Shown: positions 45,222 to 54,300 of the stretch, piece by piece
Layout of the letters: each line of letters opens with the position of its first letter
Numbering within the stretch: the first letter of the stretch is position 1
DNA from: Planctomycetota bacterium
GTDB lineage: Bacteria; Planctomycetota; Phycisphaerae; Phycisphaerales; Phycisphaeraceae
Direction: 5' to 3'
DNA length: 59,062 bases
Assembly (NCBI GenBank): GCA_026386955.1
Contig: JAPLMQ010000218.1
Span: forward strand, 1-59,062
The notes under the pieces: generated by a model
What the model saw: only the letters and a program-made list of their open reading frames with translations
Told to the model about the DNA's origin: nothing
Database searches by the model: none
Translations under genes and position numbers: made by a program

Positions 45222-48200
45222 TCATTCCTTCAGCCGTCGGGCCGCGAACTCGCCCAGGTGCGGATGATGCACGGCGACCAGCCGCTCGAGGATCACCCGG
45301 CTCTCCTTGGCGGTCAGCCCGCCCAGGAGATTGAGCGCCTGCTCGACCTCGGTGCGGAAGAAGCAACGGCTGATCACCTCCGCCGCGGCCGCGGGGTGGT
45401 TGCGGACGATGTCGCGGGCCTGCTCGTCGGCAAGGAAGCGCACCTGCTGGAAGCTGCGTTGCAGCTCGACGATCATGTCGATCCTGATCCGCGCCGCCGC
45501 GATGCTCGCCCGCGGTTCCTTCTCGATCGTTTTCTGCAGCGAGCCGTAGGTCTGGTCGCAGTAGTCGCCGTATTGCCGCAGCAGGAGCCACTCGCGCAGC
45601 AGCAGGCCGGCATATTCCTCGGGCTTGCGCCGGTAGAGGTAGCTGAGCCACGACGCCCGCTCCAGCAGCGAGTCGGCGTCGATCAGCGGCATCGGCGGGC
45701 TGCCCTCGTTGAAGCCCTTCCCGTCGGTGTAGGCCTTCAGCCTCTCCGCGGAGAGCGTCTCCCAGGCCTTGCAGCTCTCCGCGCCGACGGAGACCAGGTC
45801 GTCCGGCTGGTAGAGACCGATCCCCACCATCCGCCCGAAGCGCACCTGCGGGATGTCGGAGTTGATGTCGCCCGCCATCTGGAGCAGAGGCCGGACGAAC
45901 TCGCCCTTCCCCGCCAAGGCCAGCAACTGCGGGGCGAGCGCCTGCACCTTCGCGTCGGTCGACTGCGCGCAGCGCTTCGACGCGTCGACCAGCCGCTCCG
46001 GAGGCGGGCGAACAGCCGCGAGCGAGCGGACCACGGCCTCGTTCAATTCGAACGGAATCGACGCCAGCGCCCCAAGTTGGTCTGCCAAGGCCGCGGAGCT
46101 GCGGGTGTCGCCGGGACCCGCGGCGAGCAGCGTGCGCATCGCCGCGACCAACTTCGCCTCGTCGGGATTGGTGGATTTGGCCTTCGACGGCGGTTTGGGC
46201 GCGGCGACGGCGTCGGTCATGCTCCCAGGAGCGGCCCCGGCGCCGTCGAGCTCCGCCCCGATGAGGCGGTCGACGCGCTGGTCCTCGAGCAACTGCAGCG
46301 CGGCGTCGCGCTCCGGGGCCTTGACTTGTGCGGGCACCGCGGCCGCCGGCCCGACGTCGGTCCCGTGCGGCGCGAGCCACTTGATCGTGGCACCGAGCAA
46401 TTCAGGCCAACGGTCCCACTCGAAGAAGGCTGGCCGATCCTTCTCGCTCGCGCCCATCGTAGCCGCGAGCATGCAGCCCACGCGCCCCTGACCGAGCTGC
46501 CATCCCACCAGCACCGGCCGATTGCCCGACTTCAGGAAGACCTTCACGTCCGCCCCCGGCCGGAGGGCGTCCTCGTTGAAGGCCCAGAAGAGCGGCTTGG
46601 CGCGGGCAAGCTCCTCGCGGAACGAGGCGGGCAGGCCGAGCAAATCGAAATCGGGCCCGGGCTCGAGCGGCAGGCCCGAGGCGTTGTAGCGGATGTCCAT
46701 CATCGTGGGCGCGACGACGGGAAGGAGCTCGCGGTCGAGGATGGTGTGCATGCTCCCGCCATGGCCGAAGGCATAGGGCCCGCCGGTGAAGAGGGCCGCC
46801 CCGCCGCCCTTGATCCATCGCAGCATCGCGTAGTTCTGGGCCGCGCCCAAGGCGCCCGTGGGGACGTCGCTGTAGACCACCAGGCCTGTGCACGCGAAAT
46901 CGTTCGGGCCCACCTGCCCGGTCATGCCGTACTTTCCCCGCCAGCCGCCCACGTCGCCCGCCCAATAGGAGAACCGCCCGACGCCCGCCAGCGCCTCGTC
47001 CAGACGCAGCCGGTTCGCCAGCACGCCGCAGCCATGGAACACATTGAGCCTGCCCGTCCGCACCGGCACGATCGGCTCGGCGCTGTGCGGCCTGTCGCGC
47101 TCGGCAAAGTCGGCCGAGAGCGTGATGGAGTCGAACTGCGACTTGAGGAGCTCCGCGGGCTGCAGCGAAGGCGCCTCGCGATGGGCGATCAGCTTGGCGT
47201 TCCGCTGGTCGAGCGGCAACGCGGCAAACGCGGGCTCCTCCAGGTTCTCCTTGCCCGTCCATCCCTCGCCGCCGGTGGCCTCGACCATCTGCTGCCAGAG
47301 GCGGTCGGTCGGCGCGGCGACATCGAGGACGATCGGCTTGAGCGCGGGCGAATTGGGGCGGGTCTTGTTGACGGTCGCGGGAGGGCCGAACTGCTCGGCG
47401 ATCCCCTTCGCGCCGGCCTCCGTCCGCAGATCGACCACCAGCACCGACCAAACCGGCACTGCGGGCACCGCAATGCTCTCGTCCCTGCTCTCCAGTTCGC
47501 GCACGGCCAGCGTGAACGGGTCGATCAGCCTCGCCGCGCCCGCGGCGCAGCCCGCGGGGAGCGTGAGCCGGAACGCGGCCGGCTCGCTCCCCGCGCGGAG
47601 GCCCATGTTCATCGCCGTCTCCTTCGAGACCAGCGGCTTCTCCTCCTTGGGGATGTTCATCAGGTTGACCACCAACTGCGAGGCCCCGTCGGCGCCGCGC
47701 GGCGTCTCATACACGAACGGCTGCCACCAAAGGTTCGTCTTTCCCGCCGGCTGGATCACCGCCTCGGGCTTCTCCAGCCGGCGGAGGCGCTCGTCGAACG
47801 TGTAGCAGGAATACCGCGTCCCGTAGCGGTTGATCTCGGGGAAGCCCGCCGCCCCGCCCATCGGCCGGCAGCCGCCGGCGAAGTAGAGCACCGCCTCGAT
47901 GAAGGCGTCCCGCGCGCTGACATGGTCGCAGGAGATGCCCAGCAGGTAGCCGCCACGCTCGCGGGCCAGGTCGCCCTCGACCTGGATGTTCCGCGCGATC
48001 CACTCGAACGGCTGGCCGATGCTCTTGCGGATCGACTCGTTCATGAGCAGCCAGCCGCCGGCGCAGAGCTCGTCCAGCTCGTTGTCCTGCACGGCCCAGT
48101 CGTAGCTCGGCGTTCCCTCGACGTTCAGGTAGTTGTAGCCCCAGCGCGCGTCGGGGCAATCCTTGGCGACGACCTCCTTGAGGTACCGCACCAGCGCCTG

Positions 48201-49781
48201 CGTCTTGCGCACCTGGTCGCCGCGCGGGTGCCCGTCCCAGCGGATGGCGTCCCACCCGAACATCTTCATCGCCCGCACGATCTCCTCGCCCGCCACTTTC
48301 GCCATCGCCGGCGTCGGATCGGGGTCGACCGGGATGAAGTCCGGCCGGCCGAGCTTGAACGCGCCGCCCGTGGCGGGGCCGCGCTCGGAGTTGAACTCGC
48401 CGTAGCGGAACTGCTGGATGCCGTGCTCGTTCGTCCCGCCCCAGTTCCCGACGGGGAAGTGGTACTGCCTGCGGTGGTCGAGCGGGCGGTCCCAGGCGGT
48501 CTTCCACCCCAGGTAGCCCGACATGATGAACTTCCCGTACGACGCCGCCGAGACGCCTCCCTCGTGCGACGCGCGGATCAGCTCCTTCATGTAGGCCTTG
48601 GAGATGCGGTAGCAGGTCTGCCCGGAGAACCAGACGTCCTGCGCGGGGCTCATGCCCACCATGTCCTCCTGCGCCCAAGCGAAGACCTCGAAGCAGTTGG
48701 AGTAGCTCGCGCGGATCTTGTCCGTCTGGGCCTTCAAGTCGCCCATCTCGGAGTCGAGCATGTTCCGTCCCACGCGGTTCGGATAATGGATCGCCGTGCG
48801 GTAGAAATTCTCGACGACGCCGAAATACTCGGCGCACTCCACCGCCTCGGCCCCGTCGGGGCGGCAGAGCGAGGCGACGAGCGCGTAGCCCAACTCCTCC
48901 TTGGGCAGCGTGAGCGAGAAATCGATCACCCGCTTGCCCGTCAGCGCGGGGACGGGGATGGTCTTCGCGAGCGTGCGCGTGTGGAGCCTCGACTCCAGAT
49001 ACAGCCGCAGCTCCGCCGGCCCCTTCTGCCCCTCCAGATCGTGGAGCGTCACGTGCCCCTTGAGCTCCTCGCCCGGGCGGTATCGGATCTTGTCGACGCC
49101 GAAGTCCGACGGATATCCCACGCCGCTGAGCCGGCGGAGGCGCACGCGGTCGATCAGGAAATAGAACTGCTTCTCGGGCGAGAGCTCCGTCAGCTCCATG
49201 TTCTTGAGCAGGTCGTCCACGGGGCGGGCGGCCTCGACCATCGTCGGCCCCGGCTTGCCCTTCCCTGCCTTCGGATCGCCCCCATCGACGGTGGGCGCCG
49301 CCGCGCCCAGCCGCCGCTCGAAGGCCGTCCCCATGTCCATCGCAGCCGTCGCGCCGAAGACCACGCGGATCGGCCCGGGCTTGGCGTTGACGATCGTCAC
49401 CACCCGCGCCGACGCCTTGCCGGCCCGCTCAAACTGGTTGGCGGGGAAGTTGACGGGACCGATGCTCTCGGGCTCGCGCACAGCCAGCTCGCCGTACCAC
49501 GCGATGCCGTCGCCCACATGAGAGGGGATCGCGTCGAACCGCATCTCATAGACGCCCGCGGGGAACGGTTCCGCCGTGGTAAAGGTCGCCGCCTCCGCCT
49601 TCTTCTCGGGGTAGGCCACGACCGGCGCCATCGCCTTCTCGACGTTCGCAGCGGTGGCGGTGCGCCGCCACTTGCCGGGCGTGGCCGCCTCCTCCGCCCC
49701 CTCCGCCTCGAAGGCCGGCAGGGCAACGAACGCGACCAGGACCGCCAGGATGCCCGCAAAGACGATGCTGAAATGCTTCAC
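45222..49781 (-). CDS. large secreted glycosidase-like protein with amidotransferase-like and helical C-terminal domains
   Basis: The product is about 1519 aa. I use GTG 49781 (VKHFSIVFAGILAVLVAFVALPAFEAEGA) because it gives a clear signal peptide; the frame extends 31 codons further up without support. Residues to about 300 are beta domains. About 330-720 look like a TIM barrel (WAQEDMVGMSPAQDVWFSG; MFGWDAIRWDGHPRGDQ near 510, with WDG as candidate acid/base strand end; NESIRKSIGQPFEW). A beta sandwich follows. Near 900-1150 lies a Rossmann-type unit (FHGCGVLANRLRLDEALAG; YAMLRWIKGGGAALFTGG) like the putative glutamine amidotransferase/ThuA-like domains common in planctomycetes. The last 350 residues are helical, HEAT-like. 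Family uncertain; likely breaks a polysaccharide outside the cell. Confidence 0.68.
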   Translation of the reverse strand: MKHFSIVFAGILAVLVAFVALPAFEAEGAEEAATPGKWRRTATAANVEKAMAPVVAYPEKKAEAATFTTAEPFPAGVYEMRFDAIPSHVGDGIAWYGELAVREPESIGPVNFPANQFERAGKASARVVTIVNAKPGPIRVVFGATAAMDMGTAFERRLGAAAPTVDGGDPKAGKGKPGPTMVEAARPVDDLLKNMELTELSPEKQFYFLIDRVRLRRLSGVGYPSDFGVDKIRYRPGEELKGHVTLHDLEGQKGPAELRLYLESRLHTRTLAKTIPVPALTGKRVIDFSLTLPKEELGYALVASLCRPDGAEAVECAEYFGVVENFYRTAIHYPNRVGRNMLDSEMGDLKAQTDKIRASYSNCFEVFAWAQEDMVGMSPAQDVWFSGQTCYRISKAYMKELIRASHEGGVSAASYGKFIMSGYLGWKTAWDRPLDHRRQYHFPVGNWGGTNEHGIQQFRYGEFNSERGPATGGAFKLGRPDFIPVDPDPTPAMAKVAGEEIVRAMKMFGWDAIRWDGHPRGDQVRKTQALVRYLKEVVAKDCPDARWGYNYLNVEGTPSYDWAVQDNELDELCAGGWLLMNESIRKSIGQPFEWIARNIQVEGDLARERGGYLLGISCDHVSARDAFIEAVLYFAGGCRPMGGAAGFPEINRYGTRYSCYTFDERLRRLEKPEAVIQPAGKTNLWWQPFVYETPRGADGASQLVVNLMNIPKEEKPLVSKETAMNMGLRAGSEPAAFRLTLPAGCAAGAARLIDPFTLAVRELESRDESIAVPAVPVWSVLVVDLRTEAGAKGIAEQFGPPATVNKTRPNSPALKPIVLDVAAPTDRLWQQMVEATGGEGWTGKENLEEPAFAALPLDQRNAKLIAHREAPSLQPAELLKSQFDSITLSADFAERDRPHSAEPIVPVRTGRLNVFHGCGVLANRLRLDEALAGVGRFSYWAGDVGGWRGKYGMTGQVGPNDFACTGLVVYSDVPTGALGAAQNYAMLRWIKGGGAALFTGGPYAFGHGGSMHTILDRELLPVVAPTMMDIRYNASGLPLEPGPDFDLLGLPASFREELARAKPLFWAFNEDALRPGADVKVFLKSGNRPVLVGWQLGQGRVGCMLAATMGASEKDRPAFFEWDRWPELLGATIKWLAPHGTDVGPAAAVPAQVKAPERDAALQLLEDQRVDRLIGAELDGAGAAPGSMTDAVAAPKPPSKAKSTNPDEAKLVAAMRTLLAAGPGDTRSSAALADQLGALASIPFELNEAVVRSLAAVRPPPERLVDASKRCAQSTDAKVQALAPQLLALAGKGEFVRPLLQMAGDINSDIPQVRFGRMVGIGLYQPDDLVSVGAESCKAWETLSAERLKAYTDGKGFNEGSPPMPLIDADSLLERASWLSYLYRRKPEEYAGLLLREWLLLRQYGDYCDQTYGSLQKTIEKEPRASIAAARIRIDMIVELQRSFQQVRFLADEQARDIVRNHPAAAAEVISRCFFRTEVEQALNLLGGLTAKESRVILERLVAVHHPHLGEFAARRLKE

Positions 49782-49887
49782 CGGTTTTCCCGATTTGTCG
49801 GACAACCCAAGCTCGTTCGGAATGCGCACGTGCAGGATACGCCATGCGCGTTCGCCGCGCCGGCGCGGGGCCACAAGCCCGACCGCC

Positions 49888-51213
49888 TCATTGGACGGCC
49901 ACGCGCCCGCCGTCCGCGAACCGCCAGGCTGGCTCGGCCGCCCCGTCGCCGACGACCTCCTCCACGTAGCACCCCGTGAACCGCGTCGGCGGCGCGTCCG
50001 ACCGCCCCTCCGACTGCTCCAGGCAGCGGTAGCAGACCACGTGATGCCAACGCCCGTCCGCGAGCCGGAGGTTGGTGGAGATCGGGTGGTCGGCGTACCA
50101 GATCGTCCCGCCCGGTGGGAGTCCGAAGTCGGCGTTGCAGTCGCGGATCACCACCGGCCCGCCCAGGCGCGTTCCGTCGGGCGAGAGCGGCCAAAGCTGC
50201 AGCACCTCGCGCAGGAGGATCGAATGCCGCGGCACATTTCCGAACGAATCAAGCCGCCAGTCGGGGTTCGACGCGACGTAGAGCAAGCCGTCCGCCGCAC
50301 GGTTGACGGAGACCGGCGTCGAGGCGCGCACGCCGTGCACATGCGCGAGCCGCTGCCACGACTCGCCACCATCGGTCGACCGCCAAAGCCGGACGGTGTT
50401 GCCGTGGTCGATCGGCTGGCTTGCGTGCGGCGAGCCGAAGGCCTCGCGCACACAGGCGACCAGCGAGCCGTCGCGGTCGCGCACGATCGAGGGCTCGAAG
50501 GAGCCGTCGAGGTCGGTGATCGGCGTGACGCGGTCGAGCCGCCATGCGCCGCCGGTCCGCCGCCAGCGGGCCATGCCCGAGCCGTGGTACTGCCCGTGGG
50601 CCCCCATGACGATGCCCGCGACGAAGTCGTCGCCGTCGGGGATCGGCGGGCCGATCGGGCGGTTGTAGATCGTCCAGCCCGGGAGGAAGCCGTCCATCTC
50701 GATCACTTGGGTCTCGGTCACGCGGAAGGTCGCGCCGTCGAACGTGTACTGCTGCAACTCGAAGCACTGGTACGGCTTCTCGAGCTTGGTGACGCCGCCC
50801 GAGAGGTCGGCCGGCATGCCCAGGACACTCACCAGCCCGAAGCCCGTCCCCGCGTGCGGATGAGGCGACCCGTCGGCCCGCCGGGCCCCGGCGGGAACGA
50901 AGCCGATCGACGCGGGGTACTTCGCGAGGAAGTTCGGCTCGCCCGTCCGCGGGTGCGGCAGCGTCTCGCTCCGCGAGAGCGGCGTCACGAGCGAGAGGTC
51001 GATGTGGTCCAGATCGTCGAACAGGATCATGTCGTTGCCGACCTCCAGGTCGACCACGTTCATCCCGCCGCGGCGGATGTTGACCATCAGCCCCGCGACG
51101 TTCGGCCCGAGCTGCACCGCCTGGGCGAGCTGGTAGACCCACATCTCCCCCGGCGGAGCGCCCGGAGGGAAGACGAGCCTGCGCGGCGAACGGGTGACGT
51201 GGCTGATCGCCAT
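49888..51213 (-). CDS. BNR/sialidase-like beta-propeller protein
   Basis: The product is 441 aa from ATG 51213, paralogous to 36420-37829. It has the shared blocks NDMILFDDLDHIDL, SPHPHAGTGFG, GPPIPDGDDFVAG and FEPSIVRDRDGSLVACVREAFGSPHA, and a sialidase-like Asp box (WRSTDGGESWQRLAH, S-x-D-x-G-x-x-W). It lacks a signal peptide. The Asp box places it in the BNR/sialidase superfamily; hydrolase activity is not established. It lies 106 bp upstream of the large glycosidase-like gene on the same strand and ends in TGA 49888-49890. Confidence 0.75.
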   Translation of the reverse strand: MAISHVTRSPRRLVFPPGAPPGEMWVYQLAQAVQLGPNVAGLMVNIRRGGMNVVDLEVGNDMILFDDLDHIDLSLVTPLSRSETLPHPRTGEPNFLAKYPASIGFVPAGARRADGSPHPHAGTGFGLVSVLGMPADLSGGVTKLEKPYQCFELQQYTFDGATFRVTETQVIEMDGFLPGWTIYNRPIGPPIPDGDDFVAGIVMGAHGQYHGSGMARWRRTGGAWRLDRVTPITDLDGSFEPSIVRDRDGSLVACVREAFGSPHASQPIDHGNTVRLWRSTDGGESWQRLAHVHGVRASTPVSVNRAADGLLYVASNPDWRLDSFGNVPRHSILLREVLQLWPLSPDGTRLGGPVVIRDCNADFGLPPGGTIWYADHPISTNLRLADGRWHHVVCYRCLEQSEGRSDAPPTRFTGCYVEEVVGDGAAEPAWRFADGGRVAVQ

Positions 51214-51303
51214 GGCCTGGAACTCCGGTGGGTCATCGAATCATGGAACAACAACGCTGGCCGCGCGGCGCACGCGCCCACGCTCCCCCGCCCGACACAG
51301 CAA

Positions 51304-54300
51304 TCACTTGGACGCGCCCTTGACGACGCCGAGGGTTACCTGCCCGCCGCCCGGCCCGGGGGCGACCGTGAAGCTGGGGTCGTAGAACTGGACCCGCCGC
51401 TGGATGTCGCGCACGCCGCCGGCGAACAACGCCCGGCGGACCGCCTCCATGCGCTGCCGGGCGATCTCCAGCGAGGCGGCCCGGCTGCGCCGGTCGGCCT
51501 GTCTCGCCGCGCCTGGGCGCAGCATGGCGCTGACGCTGTCGAGCGAGTCCTCCGTCTGGGCCAGCTCGGTGTCGATCGCCCGCAAGCGGGCCAGCGTCGC
51601 CTCGGCCGTCTCGGCCTCGAAGCGCGAGGCGAGCTGGCCCCGGGCCCGCCCCGCGACCTCCTCGCGCAGGCGGGAGAGGTCGGCCTTCCGCTCGCGGAGC
51701 TGGGCGACGAGGCTCAGGCAATCCTCCCGCGTCGGGTTGGCGCGGACCTTCGCCAGCGCCACGTCGCCCCCGCCCAGCGCGTGGCGGACGGTCAGGTCGA
51801 GCGTCTCGTCCTTGCGCAGGCGGACCAACAGCGCCTCGATCTTGCCCAGCGTCTCGCCGTCCAGCACGGTCGAGCCGGGCTCGAAAGCCAGCACGGCCGG
51901 CGGCTCGGGCTTCGTGTTGCGCTCGCCCTTGATCCCCAGGGCCTTCATCGGCGCGCTGGCCAGCGCAGTGGCGACGATCCCCGGCACCTCGCCGATCACC
52001 GAGCCGACCAGCTCGTCGGCCCAGTTGCGGTTGGGCGAGAAGGAGGCGCCGATCGGCAGCGTGATCGAGCCATCGGGGTCCTGCAGCACGCCGATGGCGA
52101 CGTCGAGCGGGGCCGGGAGGTGGAACAGCCGGAAGATCGGCCCGTTGGGCGGCTCGTAGACGCGCATGTCGGTGAAGACCAGGCGGGACTGCACGCGGGC
52201 GACGCCGTCAGGCGTCAGCCGCAGGTCGGCCGAGCCGTCGAACATGCCGCTGTAGATCGTCACGCCCTCGGCCTTGGCGGTCCCGCGCAGCGCCTGCAGC
52301 TCCAGGCCGCTGATCGAGGTCTTCACCCAGCCCGTCGGCGCGGGATAGAGCACGACGCGGCCGCTGCCGGCGATCTGCGCGAAAGGCTCGCGCGACTCCA
52401 TCGCGACCGGGGGCAGGTGCAGCCGCACGGGGGCCGTCGCGGACTGCGTCCCCGCCGGCCCGGTGGCCGCAGGGCCGGCGGCCGATGGCATGGTCGTCGG
52501 CGGCGGGAGCGGGTCTTTGGGCAGCGAGACCTTCCCGGAGTTGAGCAGCAGGCTGAACCGCACCGGCTTGGGCTCGTGCCACACGAGGTTGGTCAGATCG
52601 TGCGCCTCGAACTCCAGCCCGGTGAGCGGGATGAAGAGCGCGGGGTCGACCACCCAGTCTTCGAGCATCGCATCGATCCCGCTGATCGACAGCTTCCCGA
52701 CGCGGATCTCCCGCTCGGGCCGCGGGAACGGGGCGGCGAAGGGGGCAGGCTTGCCGTCGGCGGCGTCGACCACCTTGACGGTCTTCACGGGAGCCGCGGG
52801 CCGAGTGGCGGGCTGAGTGGCGGGCTTCACGCCGAAGTCGGGCAGCTTGAAGACGCAAGCGAACGCGCGGAGGCCGTCGGTGTCGCGGACGAAATGCCCC
52901 ATGGGCTTGGTGATCTCGATCGAGCGGATCTCCACCGAGGCGAACTTCGGCTCGACGCGCCCGCCCTCGATCCGCAGCTCGTCGAAGCCGCCGAGCACTT
53001 CCTCCTCCGGGCCTTCGCTGAAGGTCGTGTCGCGCATCACCAGCCCGAACTCGAAGCCGCGGGAGAGGTCGAAATCCAGCGGCGACCGGCGGTCGAGGCG
53101 CACGTTGGCGTTGACGTGCGTGTGCAGCACGGCCCGCTGGAGCTCCTCGGCGTTGACGAACTCCGCCAGCTCCGGGGCGAGCTTGAGCCAGGCCGGGCCG
53201 TGGATGCCCGAGACGGTGAGGTCGAGGTCGGCCCGTGCGGAGGTGCCGAAGGGCGAGAGCTTGCCCGAGAGCTTGAGCGAGTCGGCCAACCCCTTGGGCT
53301 TGCCGGTCAACTCAAATTCGATCGACGGGCGCAGCGAGGCCTGCGGGCCGAGGGTCTCGATGCGCTCGGTGCTGCGCAGGCGGAGGTCGGAGAAGCCGAC
53401 CTCGGGCGAATGGGGCAGCGTCGCGTCGACCAGTGCGAGGCTGGCCATCTGGAGGTCGAGCCGTTCGATGGTGATGAGCGGGTAGACAGTCGGAAGCTCG
53501 TAGCCCTTGCGGCCGGTCGTGGGCGGCGCGGGGCGGAAGGTGATCGCGGGCATCTCCAGCGCGCCGTCGGCCGCGCGGCGGACACGGGCCTGCCCAGCGG
53601 TGAGCGTCAGTTCGTCCAGGGCGATGATCTTGTTCGCGATGTCGAGCCGGGTGACGCCCACGCCCGCCGACGCGAGGGCGAGCACCGGCGGGCCGTCGGG
53701 CCCATCGCGCAGTTCCAGCCCGGTGAGTTTGACGTGCCCCCTCTGTCCACCTTCGGCATGACGCACCCACTGCGCGTCGAGCCCGGTCTTGAGCCGCCCG
53801 TCGCGCAGGGAGACGTCCAGACCTGTTGGCAAGTATGGCGCGAGGCTGCCGGCCTTCAGACCCGACGCGGTGACGTCGAGCTTCGCGCTGAGCCCCTCGG
53901 GATCGGGCGAGACGACGCCCTTGAGCGTGAGGTTCTCCACCGCCCCGGCGGCGCTGCCACTCACCTCGAGCGTCGCGGGCTCGGCCGACTTGCCCAGCGT
54001 CAGCCGGCCCAGGTCGACGATCCCGCTGATGATGGTGCTGACAGCGGGTTTGGGAACCTGGTCGATCCAGGCCAGCGAGCCGTCGTGCAGGTGGAGCTTC
54101 TTCAGGACGGCCACGAAGGGCAATGCCAGCGGCGGGCCCGCGGGCTGCGTGGTCGCCGGCGCCGCGGGGCGGGGCGGAAGGCGCACGCCGCCGACCAGCA
54201 TCGCGCCGTCCGCCTCGCGGACGAGGTGGCCGTGCGGCTTCTCCAGGCTGAGCGAGTCGAGCTCGATCTCGCCCTGCCTGAGCCGCAGCCCCTCCATGCG

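Noticed and set aside
45156..49979. A plus-strand open frame of 1607 codons opposite the glycosidase-like gene
   Set aside because: Composition is a shadow of the minus-strand codon pattern; the minus frame has a signal peptide and folded domains.
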